Origin: Martinezella tropici
GTDB lineage: Bacteria > Pseudomonadota > Alphaproteobacteria > Rhizobiales > Rhizobiaceae
Direction of reading: 5' to 3'
Assembly: GCF_003287875.1 (NCBI RefSeq)
Contig: NZ_QMKK01000025.1
Coordinates: 69,501-133,500 of the forward strand
Length of the DNA: 64,000 nt
The notes beneath the pieces are model-generated. The model was not told the DNA's origin. It ran no database searches and saw nothing but the letters and a program-made list of their open reading frames with translations. Within the stretch, counting starts at the first letter, position 1, and the number at the start of each line of letters is the position of its first letter. Made by a program: the position numbers and the translations under genes. Positions 1 to 10,783 of the stretch are shown piece after piece.

Positions 1-458
1 TTCTCCGTGACGGCGGCGAGGATCGCGTCGACGTCGACGGTGCAATCCTTTTCCTTGACCGTGACAGGCGTCGCGCCGGCGGCCATGATCTGGATCTTGT
101 AGACCAGGAAGCCGTGCTCGGTGATGATGCCTTCATCACCGGTGTCGAGATAGGTGTGGCAGAGCAGGCCGAGCAGCTCGTCCGAGCCGGCGCCGCAGAG
201 GATATTGGCCACATTCAGCCCATGCACGTCGGCGATCGCCTGGCGCAGTTCCTTGGCCTGTCCGTCCGGATAGCGTTCGAGATGCCCGGCAGCGCCGCGG
301 AAGGCTTCGATGGCTTTGGGGCTGGCCCCAAGCGGCGTCTCGTTAGAGGAGAGCTTGAACACGCGCGCAACGCCCGGTGCATGCTCCTTGCCCGGCACAT
401 AGGCAGCGATATCGAGAATGCCGGGACGCGGGACAGGCTTGCTCATTTCCATGCTCAT
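1..458 (-). CDS. hisC: Histidinol-phosphate aminotransferase, N-terminal part (cut by window edge)
   Basis: This is a PLP-dependent class I/II aminotransferase of histidine biosynthesis that converts imidazole acetol-phosphate and glutamate to histidinol phosphate. Only about the first 152 residues are present; the catalytic lysine lies outside the window. The readable part has the family pattern: an LSSNETPLG segment near residue 37, a RYPDG segment, and GAGSDELL at the start of the PLP-binding fold. The start was taken at the first of three nearby ATG codons (458, 452, 446); the later ones are also possible. In rhizobia this aminotransferase can also serve aromatic amino acids, which the sequence cannot decide. 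Confidence 0.88.
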   Translation of the reverse strand, partial: MSMEMSKPVPRPGILDIAAYVPGKEHAPGVARVFKLSSNETPLGASPKAIEAFRGAAGHLERYPDGQAKELRQAIADVHGLNVANILCGAGSDELLGLLCHTYLDTGDEGIITEHGFLVYKIQIMAAGATPVTVKEKDCTVDVDAILAAVTE

Positions 459-561
459 GGGATCGACCTTGGGAAAGACCGGAAAAGTCCGGGTTATGAC
501 ACCCCGTCGCATTAATGCGGAAACGCGGTTTTGTCGAGTGTCGGCGCTTAGCTGAAACCTA

Positions 562-1305
562 TCAGGGGATGTCGCGCGTCGTCGGTATGCCGCGCGGTGC
601 CAGAACCGGCACGAAGACGCGGCGCGAGGCACGGACGGCAACCGGCAGCCCCTGATAGAGCCGTTTCTGCGCCTCGACGATGATGACGCCGGAGAAAGCG
701 GGCCAAAGGGTGCGGCCGACCCGCTCGAAGGCGCGGCGCAGCCGCAGCACCGTGCGCAGTTTGGAGGGCGGGAAGAACAAGGCCTCCGCCGTCGCACCCG
801 GCGTGAAATTGGTCTCGCGCAGCAGCGACGTCAGCTGGCCGCGCGAATAGGGCCGGCCGGAGCCGAACGGCGTATGCTCCATGCGCGCCCAAACGCCGGT
901 ACGGTTCGGCACCACAATGACCAGCCGACCGCCCGGCGCCAGAACCCGCCAAAGCTCCTTCAGGGTCTCGCGCGGACTTTCGGCGAATTCCAGCGAATGC
1001 ACCATCAGCACCCGATCGATCGAACTATCCGGCAACGGCAGTTCTTCGTCAAAGACCAACGCCGTCGACGATGCCGATCCCATCGGCCAGTTCACCGCAC
1101 CCTGCCCCGCCGGCATGAAGGCGAAGGTGCGCTCGGTATCGGCGCGGAAGCGATCGAGATAGGGAACGGCATAGCCGAGGCCGACTAGCCGCTCCTCCGG
1201 CATGCGCGCCCAGATGGAGGAAAGCGCCATGGCAATCGACTGCTCCGCCAAGCGACCGAGCTCGGAATGATAAAACTGGCGGAGATCGACGATATCGGTA
1301 TGCAT
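562..1305 (-). CDS. Class I SAM-dependent methyltransferase (type 11 family)
   Basis: About 247 residues. It carries a Methyltransf_11-like core with the segment [17 protein letters not shown] in the middle (motif II/post-I region) and [18 protein letters not shown] as motif III, typical of SAM methyltransferases acting on small molecules or lipids. A cleanly recognisable GxGxG motif I is absent; the equivalent region reads [13 protein letters not shown] and is weakly conserved. The start at 1305 ([12 protein letters not shown]) was preferred to an upstream start because it leaves an 89-bp divergent promoter region with gloB. The substrate is unknown. Confidence 0.75.
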   Translation of the reverse strand: MHTDIVDLRQFYHSELGRLAEQSIAMALSSIWARMPEERLVGLGYAVPYLDRFRADTERTFAFMPAGQGAVNWPMGSASSTALVFDEELPLPDSSIDRVLMVHSLEFAESPRETLKELWRVLAPGGRLVIVVPNRTGVWARMEHTPFGSGRPYSRGQLTSLLRETNFTPGATAEALFFPPSKLRTVLRLRRAFERVGRTLWPAFSGVIIVEAQKRLYQGLPVAVRASRRVFVPVLAPRGIPTTRDIP

Positions 1306-1394
1306 CGAAACAAATGTTATCAGCCGAACGTTGGACTTCAAGGCCGATCGGCTTACATTCTGTACCAACGGAAAAGACGAGGACGATTTCGATC

Positions 1395-2165
1395 ATGAAA
1401 CCATTGGAGTTAGAGATATTTATCTGCCGTTCCGACAATTACGGCGTCTTGGTCCATGATCCCGAAACCGGGTTAACGGCGTCGATCGATGCTCCGGAGG
1501 CAAATGCGATCCTGAAGGCCGCCGATCGCCGCGGCTGGACGATCAGCCATATCCTGACGACCCATCATCACACCGATCATGTCGAGGGCAATCTGGCGCT
1601 GAAGGAACAGTTCGGTTGCGAGATCATCGGCCCGATCAACGAGGCCGTTGCCATTCCCGGCCTCGATCGTGCCGTCGCCGACGGCGATACGTTCGAGTTC
1701 GCCGGTCATACGGTCAATGTCATCGAAACGCCTGGCCACACCGCCGGCCATGTCTGCTATAACTTTGCCGACGACAAGCTGCTCTTTGCCGCCGACACGC
1801 TGTTTGCGCTGGGTTGCGGCCGACTGTTCGAACGGCCGGCAACGGATATGTGGGCCTCGCTGCAGAAGCTTGCGGTTCTGCCGGACGAAACGGCCGTCTA
1901 TTTCGGCCATGAATATACCCTCTCCAACGCCCGCTTCGCGCTGACCATCGATCCCGCCAATGAGCGGCTGAAGGCGCGCGCCGCCGATATCGAGGCCTTG
2001 AGGGCGGAAGGCAAGTTCACCATTCCGACGACCCTGGCATTGGAGAAGGAAACGAACCCGTTCCTGCGCCCCGCCGATCCGGCGATCCGCCGCCATCTTT
2101 TGATGGAAAGCCGCAGCAATGACGAGGTCTTTGCCGAGATCCGCAAGCGCAAGGATAATTTCTGA
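1395..2165 (+). CDS. gloB: Hydroxyacylglutathione hydrolase (glyoxalase II)
   Basis: 256 residues of the metallo-beta-lactamase fold. It hydrolyses S-D-lactoylglutathione to D-lactate and glutathione, the second step of methylglyoxal detoxification in the cytosol. The metal-binding signature THHHTDH lies at residues 56-62, supplying His57, His59, Asp61 and His62. GHTAGH and FGHEY supply further metal-site and substrate-site residues, and the C-terminal HAGH-C domain ends with NPFLR and an RKRKDNF tail. The ATG at 1395 (MKPLELEIF) gives the usual family length. The gene runs into the next one with a one-base overlap. Confidence 0.95.
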   Translation: MKPLELEIFICRSDNYGVLVHDPETGLTASIDAPEANAILKAADRRGWTISHILTTHHHTDHVEGNLALKEQFGCEIIGPINEAVAIPGLDRAVADGDTFEFAGHTVNVIETPGHTAGHVCYNFADDKLLFAADTLFALGCGRLFERPATDMWASLQKLAVLPDETAVYFGHEYTLSNARFALTIDPANERLKARAADIEALRAEGKFTIPTTLALEKETNPFLRPADPAIRRHLLMESRSNDEVFAEIRKRKDNF

Positions 2166-2590
2166 TGCAGGCAAAAGAGATTATCGAAACGCTTTCCATG
2201 CAGCGGCATCCGGAAGGCGGCTGGTACGTGCAGACGTTCCGGGACGAGAACGGCGGTGCGCGCGGCCACTCGACGGCGATCTACTATCTGCTTGAGGCCG
2301 GCGATCGCTCGCATTGGCATCGGGTACGCGATGCCGCCGAGGTCTGGCACTACTATGCCGGCGCACCGCTCGCCCTGCATCGTTCGGCCGACGGCAAGGC
2401 CAGTGAAAGGCTGGTTCTCGGCATGGACCTGGCGAAAGGCGAGCGCCCGCAGGCGATCATTCCGGCCAATTGGTGGCAATCGGCCGAAAGCCTCGGACAA
2501 TTCACGCTTGTCGGCTGCACGGTCGCCCCCGGCTTCGAATTTTCGAGCTTCGAGATGGCCGCGCCGGACTGGAAACCCACCTCAGGCTGA
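2165..2590 (+). CDS. Cupin-superfamily protein (DUF985 family)
   Basis: 141 residues forming one small beta-barrel cupin. The segments MQRHPEGGWYVQTFRD, SHWHRV, and GAPLALH are those of the DUF985/YML079-like family; His residues in SHWHRV could hold a metal or ligand. Its ATG overlaps the last base of the gloB stop codon, so the two are probably translated together. No biochemical function is settled for the family, and the link to glyoxalase II is only positional. Confidence 0.85.
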   Translation: MQAKEIIETLSMQRHPEGGWYVQTFRDENGGARGHSTAIYYLLEAGDRSHWHRVRDAAEVWHYYAGAPLALHRSADGKASERLVLGMDLAKGERPQAIIPANWWQSAESLGQFTLVGCTVAPGFEFSSFEMAAPDWKPTSG

Positions 2591-2655
2591 ACCTCCCTTG
2601 CCTTTGATTGACATCACGCGGCATGCGGCCAGACGGCGCGGGGCAACGGCCTTGA

Positions 2656-3882
<1,227 letters not shown>

Positions 3883-3929
3883 CAATCGGATCTGGCCGTA
3901 GACTCCTCATAGGCCCGTGCTCGCCTGGG

Positions 3930-3970
3930 GCATTTCCAGGAAGGTGCGAAGCGGTTTCCATTCGGAATGC
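3930..3970. repeat. Short imperfect palindrome, rhizobial intergenic family
   Basis: The arms GCATTTCC and GGAATGC flank a core containing AAGGTGCGAAGCGG. The same arm/core layout recurs at 5452-5492 and 10687-10730 in this window, always between genes. It resembles the short palindromic intergenic motifs described in Sinorhizobium and Rhizobium. Confidence 0.55.
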
Positions 3971-4023
3971 GTAGCAAGCAGCTTGACGAGTTTACGGCCC
4001 AAGAGGCACTGGAGATTGGAAAC

Positions 4024-4460
4024 ATGGCACTCAAGCGGATGGACAACGTCGGAATCGTCGTCGAAGACCTCGAAGGGGCTATTGATTTCTTTCGCGAACT
4101 TGGTCTCGAGCTCGAAGGACGGGCCATGATCGAAGGAGAATGGGCCGGCGCATCACTGGACTGGGCGATCAGCGTGTCGAGATCGCCATGATGCACACAC
4201 CGGACGGGCATAGCCGGCTCGAGCTCTCCCGCTTCCTCACGCCCCCTGTCGTCGCAGATCACCGCAACGCCCCGGTCAACTCTCTCGGGTACCTCCGCGT
4301 CATGTTCGCCGTCGACGACGTCGACGAGACGCTTGAAAGGCTCCGCACGCGCGGCGCGCAGCTTGTAGGCGAAGTGGTCCAATATGAAGATGCATATCGG
4401 CTCTGCTATATCCGCGGGCCTGAAGGGCTTCTCATCGGACTCGCTCAAGAACTCAGCTGA
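4024..4460 (+). pseudogene. VOC/glyoxalase-family protein interrupted by a one-base frameshift
   Basis: Read as one protein, the sequence is a VOC-superfamily (glyoxalase/bleomycin-resistance/dioxygenase) protein of about 145 residues. The first frame gives MALKRMDNVGIVVEDLEGA and continues to EGEWAG. The second frame gives RITGLGDQRVEIAMM through to the natural end. The frames switch near 4146-4150, in the GGGCCGGCGC run; one extra C there would restore a continuous gene. It could be a genuine inactivating deletion or a base-calling error. The start MALKRMDN at 4024 fits the family. Confidence 0.8.
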
Positions 4461-4507
4461 CCGCAATCCGACGACAATGGGGAAGGAGATGACAGCGCGC
4501 GGCGGAG

Positions 4508-5407
4508 CTATTCCGCCGCTTCCGCCTGTGCCCGCAGGGCATCGTCCCGGCGCAGGATCATGCGATGGGCGGCCAGCACGGCGCCGCCGGTAATCAGCAG
4601 GCAGGCAAGCGCAATGCCCCAGCTCGGCGCGGCAAAACCGAAAAGCGTCAGGATCAGTGTCGATAGCAGCGGTGCGGCATAGCTTGCCGCGCCGAGGATC
4701 TGGATATCGCCATTCTTGACGCCGTAATCCCAGGCGTAGAAGGCGGCGCCGACCGGAAAAAGGCCAAGGCCGAGAACGGCGATCCATTGCGGTACGCCCT
4801 CGGGCCAGATGGTCTCCTCCAGACCAAGATGGCAGAAAAAGGAGAGAATCGATGTCGCCAAGCAGAAGATGGTAACGACATCGGTGGAAGCGGCCTCGAA
4901 GCGGCGCGTTATTAAGGAATAACCGGACCAGGTGAAGGCGCAGAGAAAGGCTGCGCCATAGCCGATCGCATAGGCGCTCTCGAAGTGAAAACCATTGCGA
5001 CCGACGATCAGAACCGTGCCCGCAAGCCCCATCAGCGCGCCGACAATATGATACCAGCGCAGCCGCTCGCCGGGCAGCAGCGCCGAGCCGACGACAATCA
5101 ACAGCGGCCACAGATAGGCAATCAAGCCCGCCTCCACGGCCGGCGCATGGCGCAACGCGGTGAAATAAAGGAAATGATAGCCGAACAGACCGGCAATGCC
5201 TGTGATCCAGACCTTGGCCGGCTGACGCAGGAGCTTCACTCGCTCAGGTCTCAGCAGGAGCACGACAATACCGGGGAAGCTGCCGATGGCAAAGCAGATG
5301 GCGAGCAGCTGAAAAGGTGGCATCGTGCCCGAGGCCACCGTCAAAAGCGCCAGAAACGACCACATCACAATGGCCGAAAAGCCCATCAATGTCGCGCGAA
5401 ATTTCAT
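4508..5407 (-). CDS. DMT-superfamily inner-membrane transporter (EamA; YddG-like exporter)
   Basis: 299 residues with about ten hydrophobic segments in two EamA repeats. The second repeat includes YAIGYGAAFLCAFTWSGYSLITRR, and GAASYAAPLLSTLIL is a typical repeat-end motif. It most resembles the YddG aromatic-amino-acid exporter branch of the drug/metabolite transporter superfamily, but the substrate cannot be read from sequence. The tail is charged and cytoplasmic. It is convergent with the broken VOC gene. Confidence 0.82.
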   Translation of the reverse strand: MKFRATLMGFSAIVMWSFLALLTVASGTMPPFQLLAICFAIGSFPGIVVLLLRPERVKLLRQPAKVWITGIAGLFGYHFLYFTALRHAPAVEAGLIAYLWPLLIVVGSALLPGERLRWYHIVGALMGLAGTVLIVGRNGFHFESAYAIGYGAAFLCAFTWSGYSLITRRFEAASTDVVTIFCLATSILSFFCHLGLEETIWPEGVPQWIAVLGLGLFPVGAAFYAWDYGVKNGDIQILGAASYAAPLLSTLILTLFGFAAPSWGIALACLLITGGAVLAAHRMILRRDDALRAQAEAAE

Positions 5408-5451
5408 CCCTGCCCTCAGCTTGCCGCTGCGGACGTCCCAAGCCCGCTAAA

Positions 5452-5492
5452 GCAACTCCACGAAAAATGCACAGCAATTTTCGTGGAGTTGC
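5452..5492. repeat. Perfect 15-bp inverted repeat (intergenic palindrome)
   Basis: The arm GCAACTCCACGAAAA (5452-5466) is matched exactly by its complement at 5478-5492, with an 11-base loop. It lies between two minus-strand genes and could act as a weak terminator or mRNA stabiliser. Arms and loop resemble the copies at 3930 and 10687. Confidence 0.75.
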
Positions 5493-5543
5493 GTAGAAAT
5501 AACTACGGGAATCGTCAAGCTTTTCCGTGAAACAGCAGCCGGT

Positions 5544-6320
5544 CTAGCTGCCGTATTTTACAGCCGTAATCGTCACCGTTCCGTATTGCGTCGGGATGCG
5601 GACGTAGACAGGAGCGTAGACATTCATGGTATCCGCCTTGGCGAACCAGATCTCCATATCATCGCTCTTCGCAAGATAAAGATAGTCCTTGCGGGTGCTC
5701 TTGTAGCCGCTCTTCGGCGTGAAGCGCACGCCGCAGGCAATGGTCTTGCCCTTGAAGCCCTCGGTCGAGAACGGATGCGATCCCTTCGGCGACAGCTTCA
5801 GATCCATGCGCATCTCGCCGTCGAAGACGGCCAGCGTCTGGTTGCAGAGGTTGAGGCTGGGCGTGATCGGGAAGATCATGCCGGAAATCGGATCGAGCAC
5901 GGATTTCAGGTCGCCTTCCGTGATGGGAACCCAGGTGTCTGGCCGTTTCGGCTCGGGCGTGATCGTGTTCGACGTCACATTGCCATTGGTATAGGCGACA
6001 TCATAGGTGCGCTCTCTCTTGCCGCTCTTGTAGAAGAGCGTGTAGTGCGTCGCCTGCAGCTTGGTGTCGTTGACGACGCCGGCCACATCCGTCCTGGCGT
6101 CGATGGAGGTGACAAGATCGGCAAGACCCGCGGACGTGATATCGCCGCGGATAGTGAACTGCTTGCCGGTGACTTCCGTCTTGAAATCCGCCCTGGCGAT
6201 CGGCAGGCCGGCCAGCGAAACGCGATAACGCGTTTCATGCCGCAGCACATCGGCCAATGCCATCGACGGCATCGACGCGATAATCGCTGAAATGAGAAGC
6301 CACTTCCGAATTTGAACCAT
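5544..6320 (-). CDS. Secreted DUF3108-domain protein
   Basis: 258 residues. The N-terminus is a clear Sec signal peptide ([22 protein letters not shown]), so the protein is periplasmic. The rest is the beta-rich DUF3108 fold, with repeated strands such as [20 protein letters not shown] and [24 protein letters not shown]. The ATG at 6320 was chosen because GAAGG lies 8 bases upstream; a TTG at 6335 is the alternative. No function is established for the family. Its divergence from rpmB across 237 bp is the only context. Confidence 0.85.
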   Translation of the reverse strand: MVQIRKWLLISAIIASMPSMALADVLRHETRYRVSLAGLPIARADFKTEVTGKQFTIRGDITSAGLADLVTSIDARTDVAGVVNDTKLQATHYTLFYKSGKRERTYDVAYTNGNVTSNTITPEPKRPDTWVPITEGDLKSVLDPISGMIFPITPSLNLCNQTLAVFDGEMRMDLKLSPKGSHPFSTEGFKGKTIACGVRFTPKSGYKSTRKDYLYLAKSDDMEIWFAKADTMNVYAPVYVRIPTQYGTVTITAVKYGS

Positions 6321-6557
6321 GATCAAGGCCTTCAACGAGGATCAGGCAAGTTATATAGTTGCTTTGCTCGCCTGCTGCGAGCGTCAGACAACAGCAGCTT
6401 TTTGACGGAATTGCGGGAAAAGACAAGGTTTGGCTTGACGCGGCCGGCCTCTCTGACTATAGAACCGCAACTTTCCAATTATGGCCTGTTGGATTGCGCG
6501 TCGGGCTTTGCCCGGGATGTCTACCCGATGGCCAAGAAAAACAAAAGTAGGTGTACC

Positions 6558-6857
6558 ATGTCCCGCATGTGCGAATTGACCGGCAAGGCCGTCCTCGTGG
6601 GCAACAACGTTAGCCACGCCAACAACAAGACCAAGCGTCGGTTCCTGCCGAACCTCTGCCAGGTCACGCTGATTTCCGACGTTCTCGGCCAGCGCTACCG
6701 CCTGCGCGTTTCCGCTGCAGCGCTCCGCTCGGTCGAACATCGCGGTGGTCTGGACGCTTTCCTCCTGAAGGCAAGCGAAAACGAACTCAGCATGCGCGCT
6801 CGCCTGCTGCGTCGCCAGATCGTCAAGAAGTCTGCTGAAGCTGCTGTTGCTGCGTAA
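6558..6857 (+). CDS. rpmB: 50S ribosomal protein L28
   Basis: 99 residues, the usual alphaproteobacterial length. The conserved start [26 protein letters not shown] and the [10 protein letters not shown] segment identify L28, a component of the large ribosomal subunit. It has only isolated cysteines and not the paired CxxC sets of zinc-binding L28, so this is the zinc-free form. A strong hairpin terminator follows at 6891. Confidence 0.97.
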   Translation: MSRMCELTGKAVLVGNNVSHANNKTKRRFLPNLCQVTLISDVLGQRYRLRVSAAALRSVEHRGGLDAFLLKASENELSMRARLLRRQIVKKSAEAAVAA

Positions 6858-6890
6858 GCAGCTCTAGTACTTCACGATTTCATACCGACT

Positions 6891-6930
6891 AAAAGGCTTG
6901 CACGGATGATATCCGGACAAGCCTTTTTCC
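6891..6930 (+). terminator. Rho-independent terminator of rpmB
   Basis: The arms AAAAGGCTTG (6891-6900) and CAAGCCTTTT (6918-6927) pair perfectly and end in a T-rich run. A further CGGAT/ATCCG pairing in the loop extends the stem. Confidence 0.85.
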
Positions 6931-6974
6931 ATGTTCGGTTTGTTTCAACTGGTGGCATCTCCCAGGATAAAAAA

Positions 6975-7610
6975 ATGCTGACGATACGTCATACCCTTAT
7001 CTACGTTCTGCTGATGACGCTGGTCGTCGTCGCCTCCAACATCCTCGTGCAGTATCCGCTGCAGGCGACACTCGCCGGCATCAATCTTGCGGATATTCTC
7101 ACCTGGGGTGCCTTCACCTATCCGGTAGCCTTCCTCATCACCGATCTGACCAACCGCCAGTTCGGTCCCAAGGCCGCGCGTAAGGTCGTCTTCGCTGGCT
7201 TCGTCGTCGGCGTCGCGCTGTCCTTCTATACGGCGCAGCCGCGCATCGCGATCGCCTCCGGTTCGGCCTATCTTGCCGGCCAGCTGCTCGATATCTCGGT
7301 CTTCAATCGCCTTCGCCGCATGGCCTGGTGGCGCGCGCCGCTGTTCGGCTCGCTTATCGGCTCGATGCTCGATACGCTGATCTTCTTCTCCTTCGCCTTC
7401 GCACCCTTCTTCGTCTTCTTCGGGCCGAACGATCCCTTCGCGATCGAATGGGCTCCGATCCTCGGCGCGTTCTCTTCGTCGGCGCCTCGCTGGATCTCCT
7501 GGGCCATCGGCGATTTCTCGGTCAAGACCACGGTCGGCCTCGTCATGCTGCTGCCCTACGGTGCGCTGATGAACGTGCTGAAGCCGATGTCGCAGGCGCC
7601 CACCGCCTAA
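6975..7610 (+). CDS. yhhQ: Queuosine-precursor transporter (VUT/YhhQ family)
   Basis: 211 residues with about six membrane-spanning segments. Family marks are the early ITDLTNRQFGPKAARKVV cytoplasmic loop, AFLITDL, and the GSLIGSMLDTLIFFSFAF segment. YhhQ/COG1738 proteins are inner-membrane importers of 7-cyano-7-deazaguanine (preQ0) or related precursors of tRNA queuosine. The ATG at 6975, preceded by AGGAT, was preferred over an upstream ATG at 6906 inside the rpmB terminator. A small hairpin abuts its Shine-Dalgarno sequence. Confidence 0.88.
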   Translation: MLTIRHTLIYVLLMTLVVVASNILVQYPLQATLAGINLADILTWGAFTYPVAFLITDLTNRQFGPKAARKVVFAGFVVGVALSFYTAQPRIAIASGSAYLAGQLLDISVFNRLRRMAWWRAPLFGSLIGSMLDTLIFFSFAFAPFFVFFGPNDPFAIEWAPILGAFSSSAPRWISWAIGDFSVKTTVGLVMLLPYGALMNVLKPMSQAPTA

Positions 7611-7656
7611 CGGCGATGATCGGAAGCGCGCCGGCATCGGCGCGCGACGACATGTT

Positions 7657-8745
7657 TCAGTTCTGGCTGAGAAGATTTTCCTCGTGCAGGCGAAACTCCA
7701 GCATCAGGCTGCGCTGCAGGATCGAATGATTGTCATCCGAGACCAGGATGAGATGCAGTGAGCCGTCGGCGGCGCGGAAGACGTCTATGCCCTCCATATT
7801 GTCGATCTGATCTCTGCTCCCCGCCTCGAAGATCACATCGCCGTCCACGACTGTACCCGGCTTGATATCCGCACCGGCGATACGGCGGATACGCAAGCCA
7901 AGGCCATGTATCAAGCCGAAGCGCCGCTCCAGCAGCAAAAGATCCCCATCAGGCAAGAAGACACCGTCGCTGACATTGAAGCCATCATGATGCCGAACGG
8001 CAAACCGGCCCTGGAATGGCCCATCCAGAACGGCAGCCGGCATATTGCCCTGATCGTCCAGACTGTCTTCAGCGACGACGACGGCGCCCCCCGCAAGCGG
8101 GCCTGACTTTGGAGCGATCATCAGCGCCTCGAGGCTTCGATTGGCGCGCAGCTGCCATCTCGGGATCGGCAGCGGGATGGTGCCGTCAGGCGGCGAAATC
8201 TCGAAGCCCGGATCGGGATAGATATCGACACGATGATATTGCTCGTAGCTGACAAGGACACGGTCGCCGCGCAACGCCAGCCCTTCGGCATCCAAATCCC
8301 CTTTACCGGTATCTGTGCCGCCGTCACGGTCGATCATCGGCAAGATCTGCACATCACCGATGCCCCTCAGCCGGCCCGCCTCGTCACGTTCGACAGCGCC
8401 AGTGAGCCAGTGGCCGGTATCGAGCACAGAGATGAAATGCCGTTGGTCGGCGCGAAAGCGAATGGCCGAGATGGCGCCGAGAAGCGGATTGTCCGAACTG
8501 AGCTCAAGGCCGCCGAGGAACTCCAGCGAACCGAAGTGTGATTGATCAGAGCCGGACCTGAAGGTGGAAATCACCTTTGCCTGGACGGCAGCCGGACCAG
8601 CCTCGTCGGAATCACTCGCGAAACTGCAGCCTGCAAGCAGGCCGGCAAGCACGGCTATCAGGCAGGCCCATCGCCCGGCAACGGGCAAGCCCCAGGGACC
8701 AGCGATGCCGGATGGAAAGGGCAGCGGCCATGAGGCCGATGCCAC
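7657..8745 (-). CDS. Esterase-like activity of phytase family lipoprotein
   Basis: 362 residues. The N-terminal hydrophobic stretch ends in LAGLLAGC, a lipobox, so the protein is probably an outer-membrane or periplasmic lipoprotein. The body matches the phytase-like esterase family (PF13449-type beta-propeller): FLGGLELSSDNPLLGAISAIRF, DLDAEGLALRGDRVLVSYEQ, and a late NMEGIDVFRAADGSLHLILVSDDN segment. The start is a GTG with no convincing SD, and cobT ends 17 bases upstream in the same direction, so it may be read from the cobT transcript. The substrate is unknown. Confidence 0.8.
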   Translation of the reverse strand: MASASWPLPFPSGIAGPWGLPVAGRWACLIAVLAGLLAGCSFASDSDEAGPAAVQAKVISTFRSGSDQSHFGSLEFLGGLELSSDNPLLGAISAIRFRADQRHFISVLDTGHWLTGAVERDEAGRLRGIGDVQILPMIDRDGGTDTGKGDLDAEGLALRGDRVLVSYEQYHRVDIYPDPGFEISPPDGTIPLPIPRWQLRANRSLEALMIAPKSGPLAGGAVVVAEDSLDDQGNMPAAVLDGPFQGRFAVRHHDGFNVSDGVFLPDGDLLLLERRFGLIHGLGLRIRRIAGADIKPGTVVDGDVIFEAGSRDQIDNMEGIDVFRAADGSLHLILVSDDNHSILQRSLMLEFRLHEENLLSQN

Positions 8746-8762
8746 GGGACGCCGAGGCGGGC

Positions 8763-10664
8763 TCAGCTGGCGCGACGCATGCGCGAGCGCGGCATGCTCG
8801 TCTGATCTTCGAACAGCGAGGCAAGCTGTTCCGTCATGGCGCCGGCAAGCTCGTCGGCATCGACGATGGTGACGGCGCGGCGATAGTAGCGCGTGACGTC
8901 GTGGCCGATACCGATCGCCAACAACTCCACAGGCGAACGCGTCTCGATCTGATCGATGACGGCACGCAGATGCCGCTCCAGATAATTGCCCGGATTGACC
9001 GACAGCGTGGAATCATCGACCGGCGCACCATCCGAGATCATCATCAGGATGCGGCGCTGCTCTCGGCGCCCGAGCAGGCGATTATGTGCCCAGATCAGCG
9101 CCTCGCCGTCGATATTCTCCTTGAGCAGCCCCTCGCGCATCATCAGTCCGAGATTGCTGCGCGCCCGCCGATAGGGCTCGTCCGCGGACTTGTAGATGAT
9201 ATGGCGCAGATCATTCAGCCGGCCCGGCGTCTGCGGCTTGCCGCTGGCAAGCCACTTTTCGCGCGCCTGTCCGCCCTTCCACGCCTTGGTGGTGAAACCG
9301 AGGATCTCGACCTTGACTCCGCAACGCTCCAGCGTACGGGCAAGAATATCGGCGCAGGAGGCGGCGACCGTAATTGGGCGGCCACGCATGGAGCCGGAAT
9401 TGTCGATCAGCAGCGTCACGACCGTATCGCGGAACTGCGTATCGCGCTCCATCTTGAAGGACAGCGCCTGCATCGGGTCGATGATCAGACGCGGCAGGCG
9501 TGCCGGATCGAGGTAGCCCTCTTCCAGATCGAAGTCCCAGGAGCGGTTCTGCTGCGCCATCAGGCGACGCTGCAGACGATTGGCGAGCCGGCCGACGGCG
9601 CCCTGCAGATGCGCAAGCTGCTTGTCGAGGAAGGCGCGCAGGCGCTCGAGCTCTGCCACGTCGCACAGTTCCTGTGCCGTCGTGGTTTCGTCGAACTCCT
9701 CCGTATAGACGTGATAGTCGACCTTCTCGTTGAAATCGGCAAAGGGCGTATTCGGACGGCGGGTTTCACCCGGCGTTTCCGAGTCTTCATCACCCTCTTC
9801 GCTCATGTCGTCGTCGGAGATTTCGCCGCCGTCTTCGGTCGCGCCATCTTCCATCTGCTCGTCGGAGGCTTCGCTATCCTCGGCCGGAGCGGCATCGGCG
9901 CCTTCGTCTTCCTTGACGTCGTCGTCGTTCTGGTCCTCGCCGTTCGGCTTGTCCTCTTCGCTCTGCTGGTCTTCGCTGTCGGGCTCCGACTGCTCGTCAC
10001 CATATTCCTCGGCCATCTCCATGGCCGTCAGCATGTTGCGCACGATACGGGCAAAGCTCTGCTGATCGTTGATGGACGACAGCAGAGTGTCGAGCTCGCC
10101 GCCGGTCTTTTCCTCGATGAAGGGGCGCCAGAGATCGAGCACCTTGCCGGCGCTTTCGGGCGGCTTCTGCCCGGTCAGCTTCTCGCGCACGATCATCGCC
10201 ATGGCTTCGCCGATCGGCGCATCCTCGCGCCGCTCGATGCCGGAAAAATTCGCCTTGGCGTATTTTTCCGTATTCATGGAGTTGAGGTTGGCGGCAACAC
10301 CGCTCATGCGCAGCGAGCCAATCGATTCGACACGCGCCTGTTCGACCGCATCGAAGATCGAGCGGGCGTCCGCGCCTTGCGGCGCCATGACGGCATGCAC
10401 GCGGGCATCGTGACAGGCAAGCCGCAGGGCCATCGAATCGCCAAGGCCGCGGGTCACCGCGAGCTCATGGGCTGTCGGCCGTTTCGAAAGCTCCGGCAAG
10501 CGGATGCGCTCGCCGGTCATCCCCGGGCGTTCATTGGCAAAGGCCACCTCGACCTCGGCATCGCCGGCGATCGAGCGGACACAACCGGTGATCGCCCGGC
10601 GCAACGGCTCCATGTCCACCGGGGCACCCGGCTTCGCTTTGGAATTATCTCCGCGACCTGACAT
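8763..10664 (-). CDS. cobT: Cobaltochelatase subunit CobT
   Basis: 633 residues. CobT works with CobS and CobN to insert cobalt into hydrogenobyrinic acid a,c-diamide in the aerobic B12 pathway. The N-terminal domain is followed by a very acidic linker (about residues 210-305, rich in Glu, Asp and Ser). The C-terminal von Willebrand A domain carries the MIDAS motif DNSGS at residues 421-425. The start at 10664 ([13 protein letters not shown]) matches known CobT proteins. cobS lies just upstream in the same direction with a 119-bp gap containing a repeat, so the two may be co-transcribed. Confidence 0.96.
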   Translation of the reverse strand: MSGRGDNSKAKPGAPVDMEPLRRAITGCVRSIAGDAEVEVAFANERPGMTGERIRLPELSKRPTAHELAVTRGLGDSMALRLACHDARVHAVMAPQGADARSIFDAVEQARVESIGSLRMSGVAANLNSMNTEKYAKANFSGIERREDAPIGEAMAMIVREKLTGQKPPESAGKVLDLWRPFIEEKTGGELDTLLSSINDQQSFARIVRNMLTAMEMAEEYGDEQSEPDSEDQQSEEDKPNGEDQNDDDVKEDEGADAAPAEDSEASDEQMEDGATEDGGEISDDDMSEEGDEDSETPGETRRPNTPFADFNEKVDYHVYTEEFDETTTAQELCDVAELERLRAFLDKQLAHLQGAVGRLANRLQRRLMAQQNRSWDFDLEEGYLDPARLPRLIIDPMQALSFKMERDTQFRDTVVTLLIDNSGSMRGRPITVAASCADILARTLERCGVKVEILGFTTKAWKGGQAREKWLASGKPQTPGRLNDLRHIIYKSADEPYRRARSNLGLMMREGLLKENIDGEALIWAHNRLLGRREQRRILMMISDGAPVDDSTLSVNPGNYLERHLRAVIDQIETRSPVELLAIGIGHDVTRYYRRAVTIVDADELAGAMTEQLASLFEDQTSMPRSRMRRAS

Positions 10665-10686
10665 GATGTATCGGCTTTTCCCTAAA

Positions 10687-10730
10687 GCAATTCCAGAAAA
10701 AATGCAGAGCATTTTTCTATCCGGAGTTGC
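10687..10730. repeat. Short palindromic element between cobS and cobT
   Basis: The arms GCAATTCC and GGAGTTGC flank a core with GAAAAAATGCAGAGCATTTTTC. The layout and bases are close to the palindrome at 5452. The downstream stretch to about 10790 (GATAGAACGTTTTCGCGATTC) is also typical of repeated rhizobial intergenic DNA. Confidence 0.65.
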
Positions 10731-10783
10731 GCCAAAACAAAAAGATAGAACGTTTTCGCGATTCGAAGAAAAGCGGAAATGTT

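Noticed and set aside
9730..10065. Serine-rich open frame on the plus strand
   Set aside because: It is the opposite strand of the acidic linker of cobT, not a separate gene.
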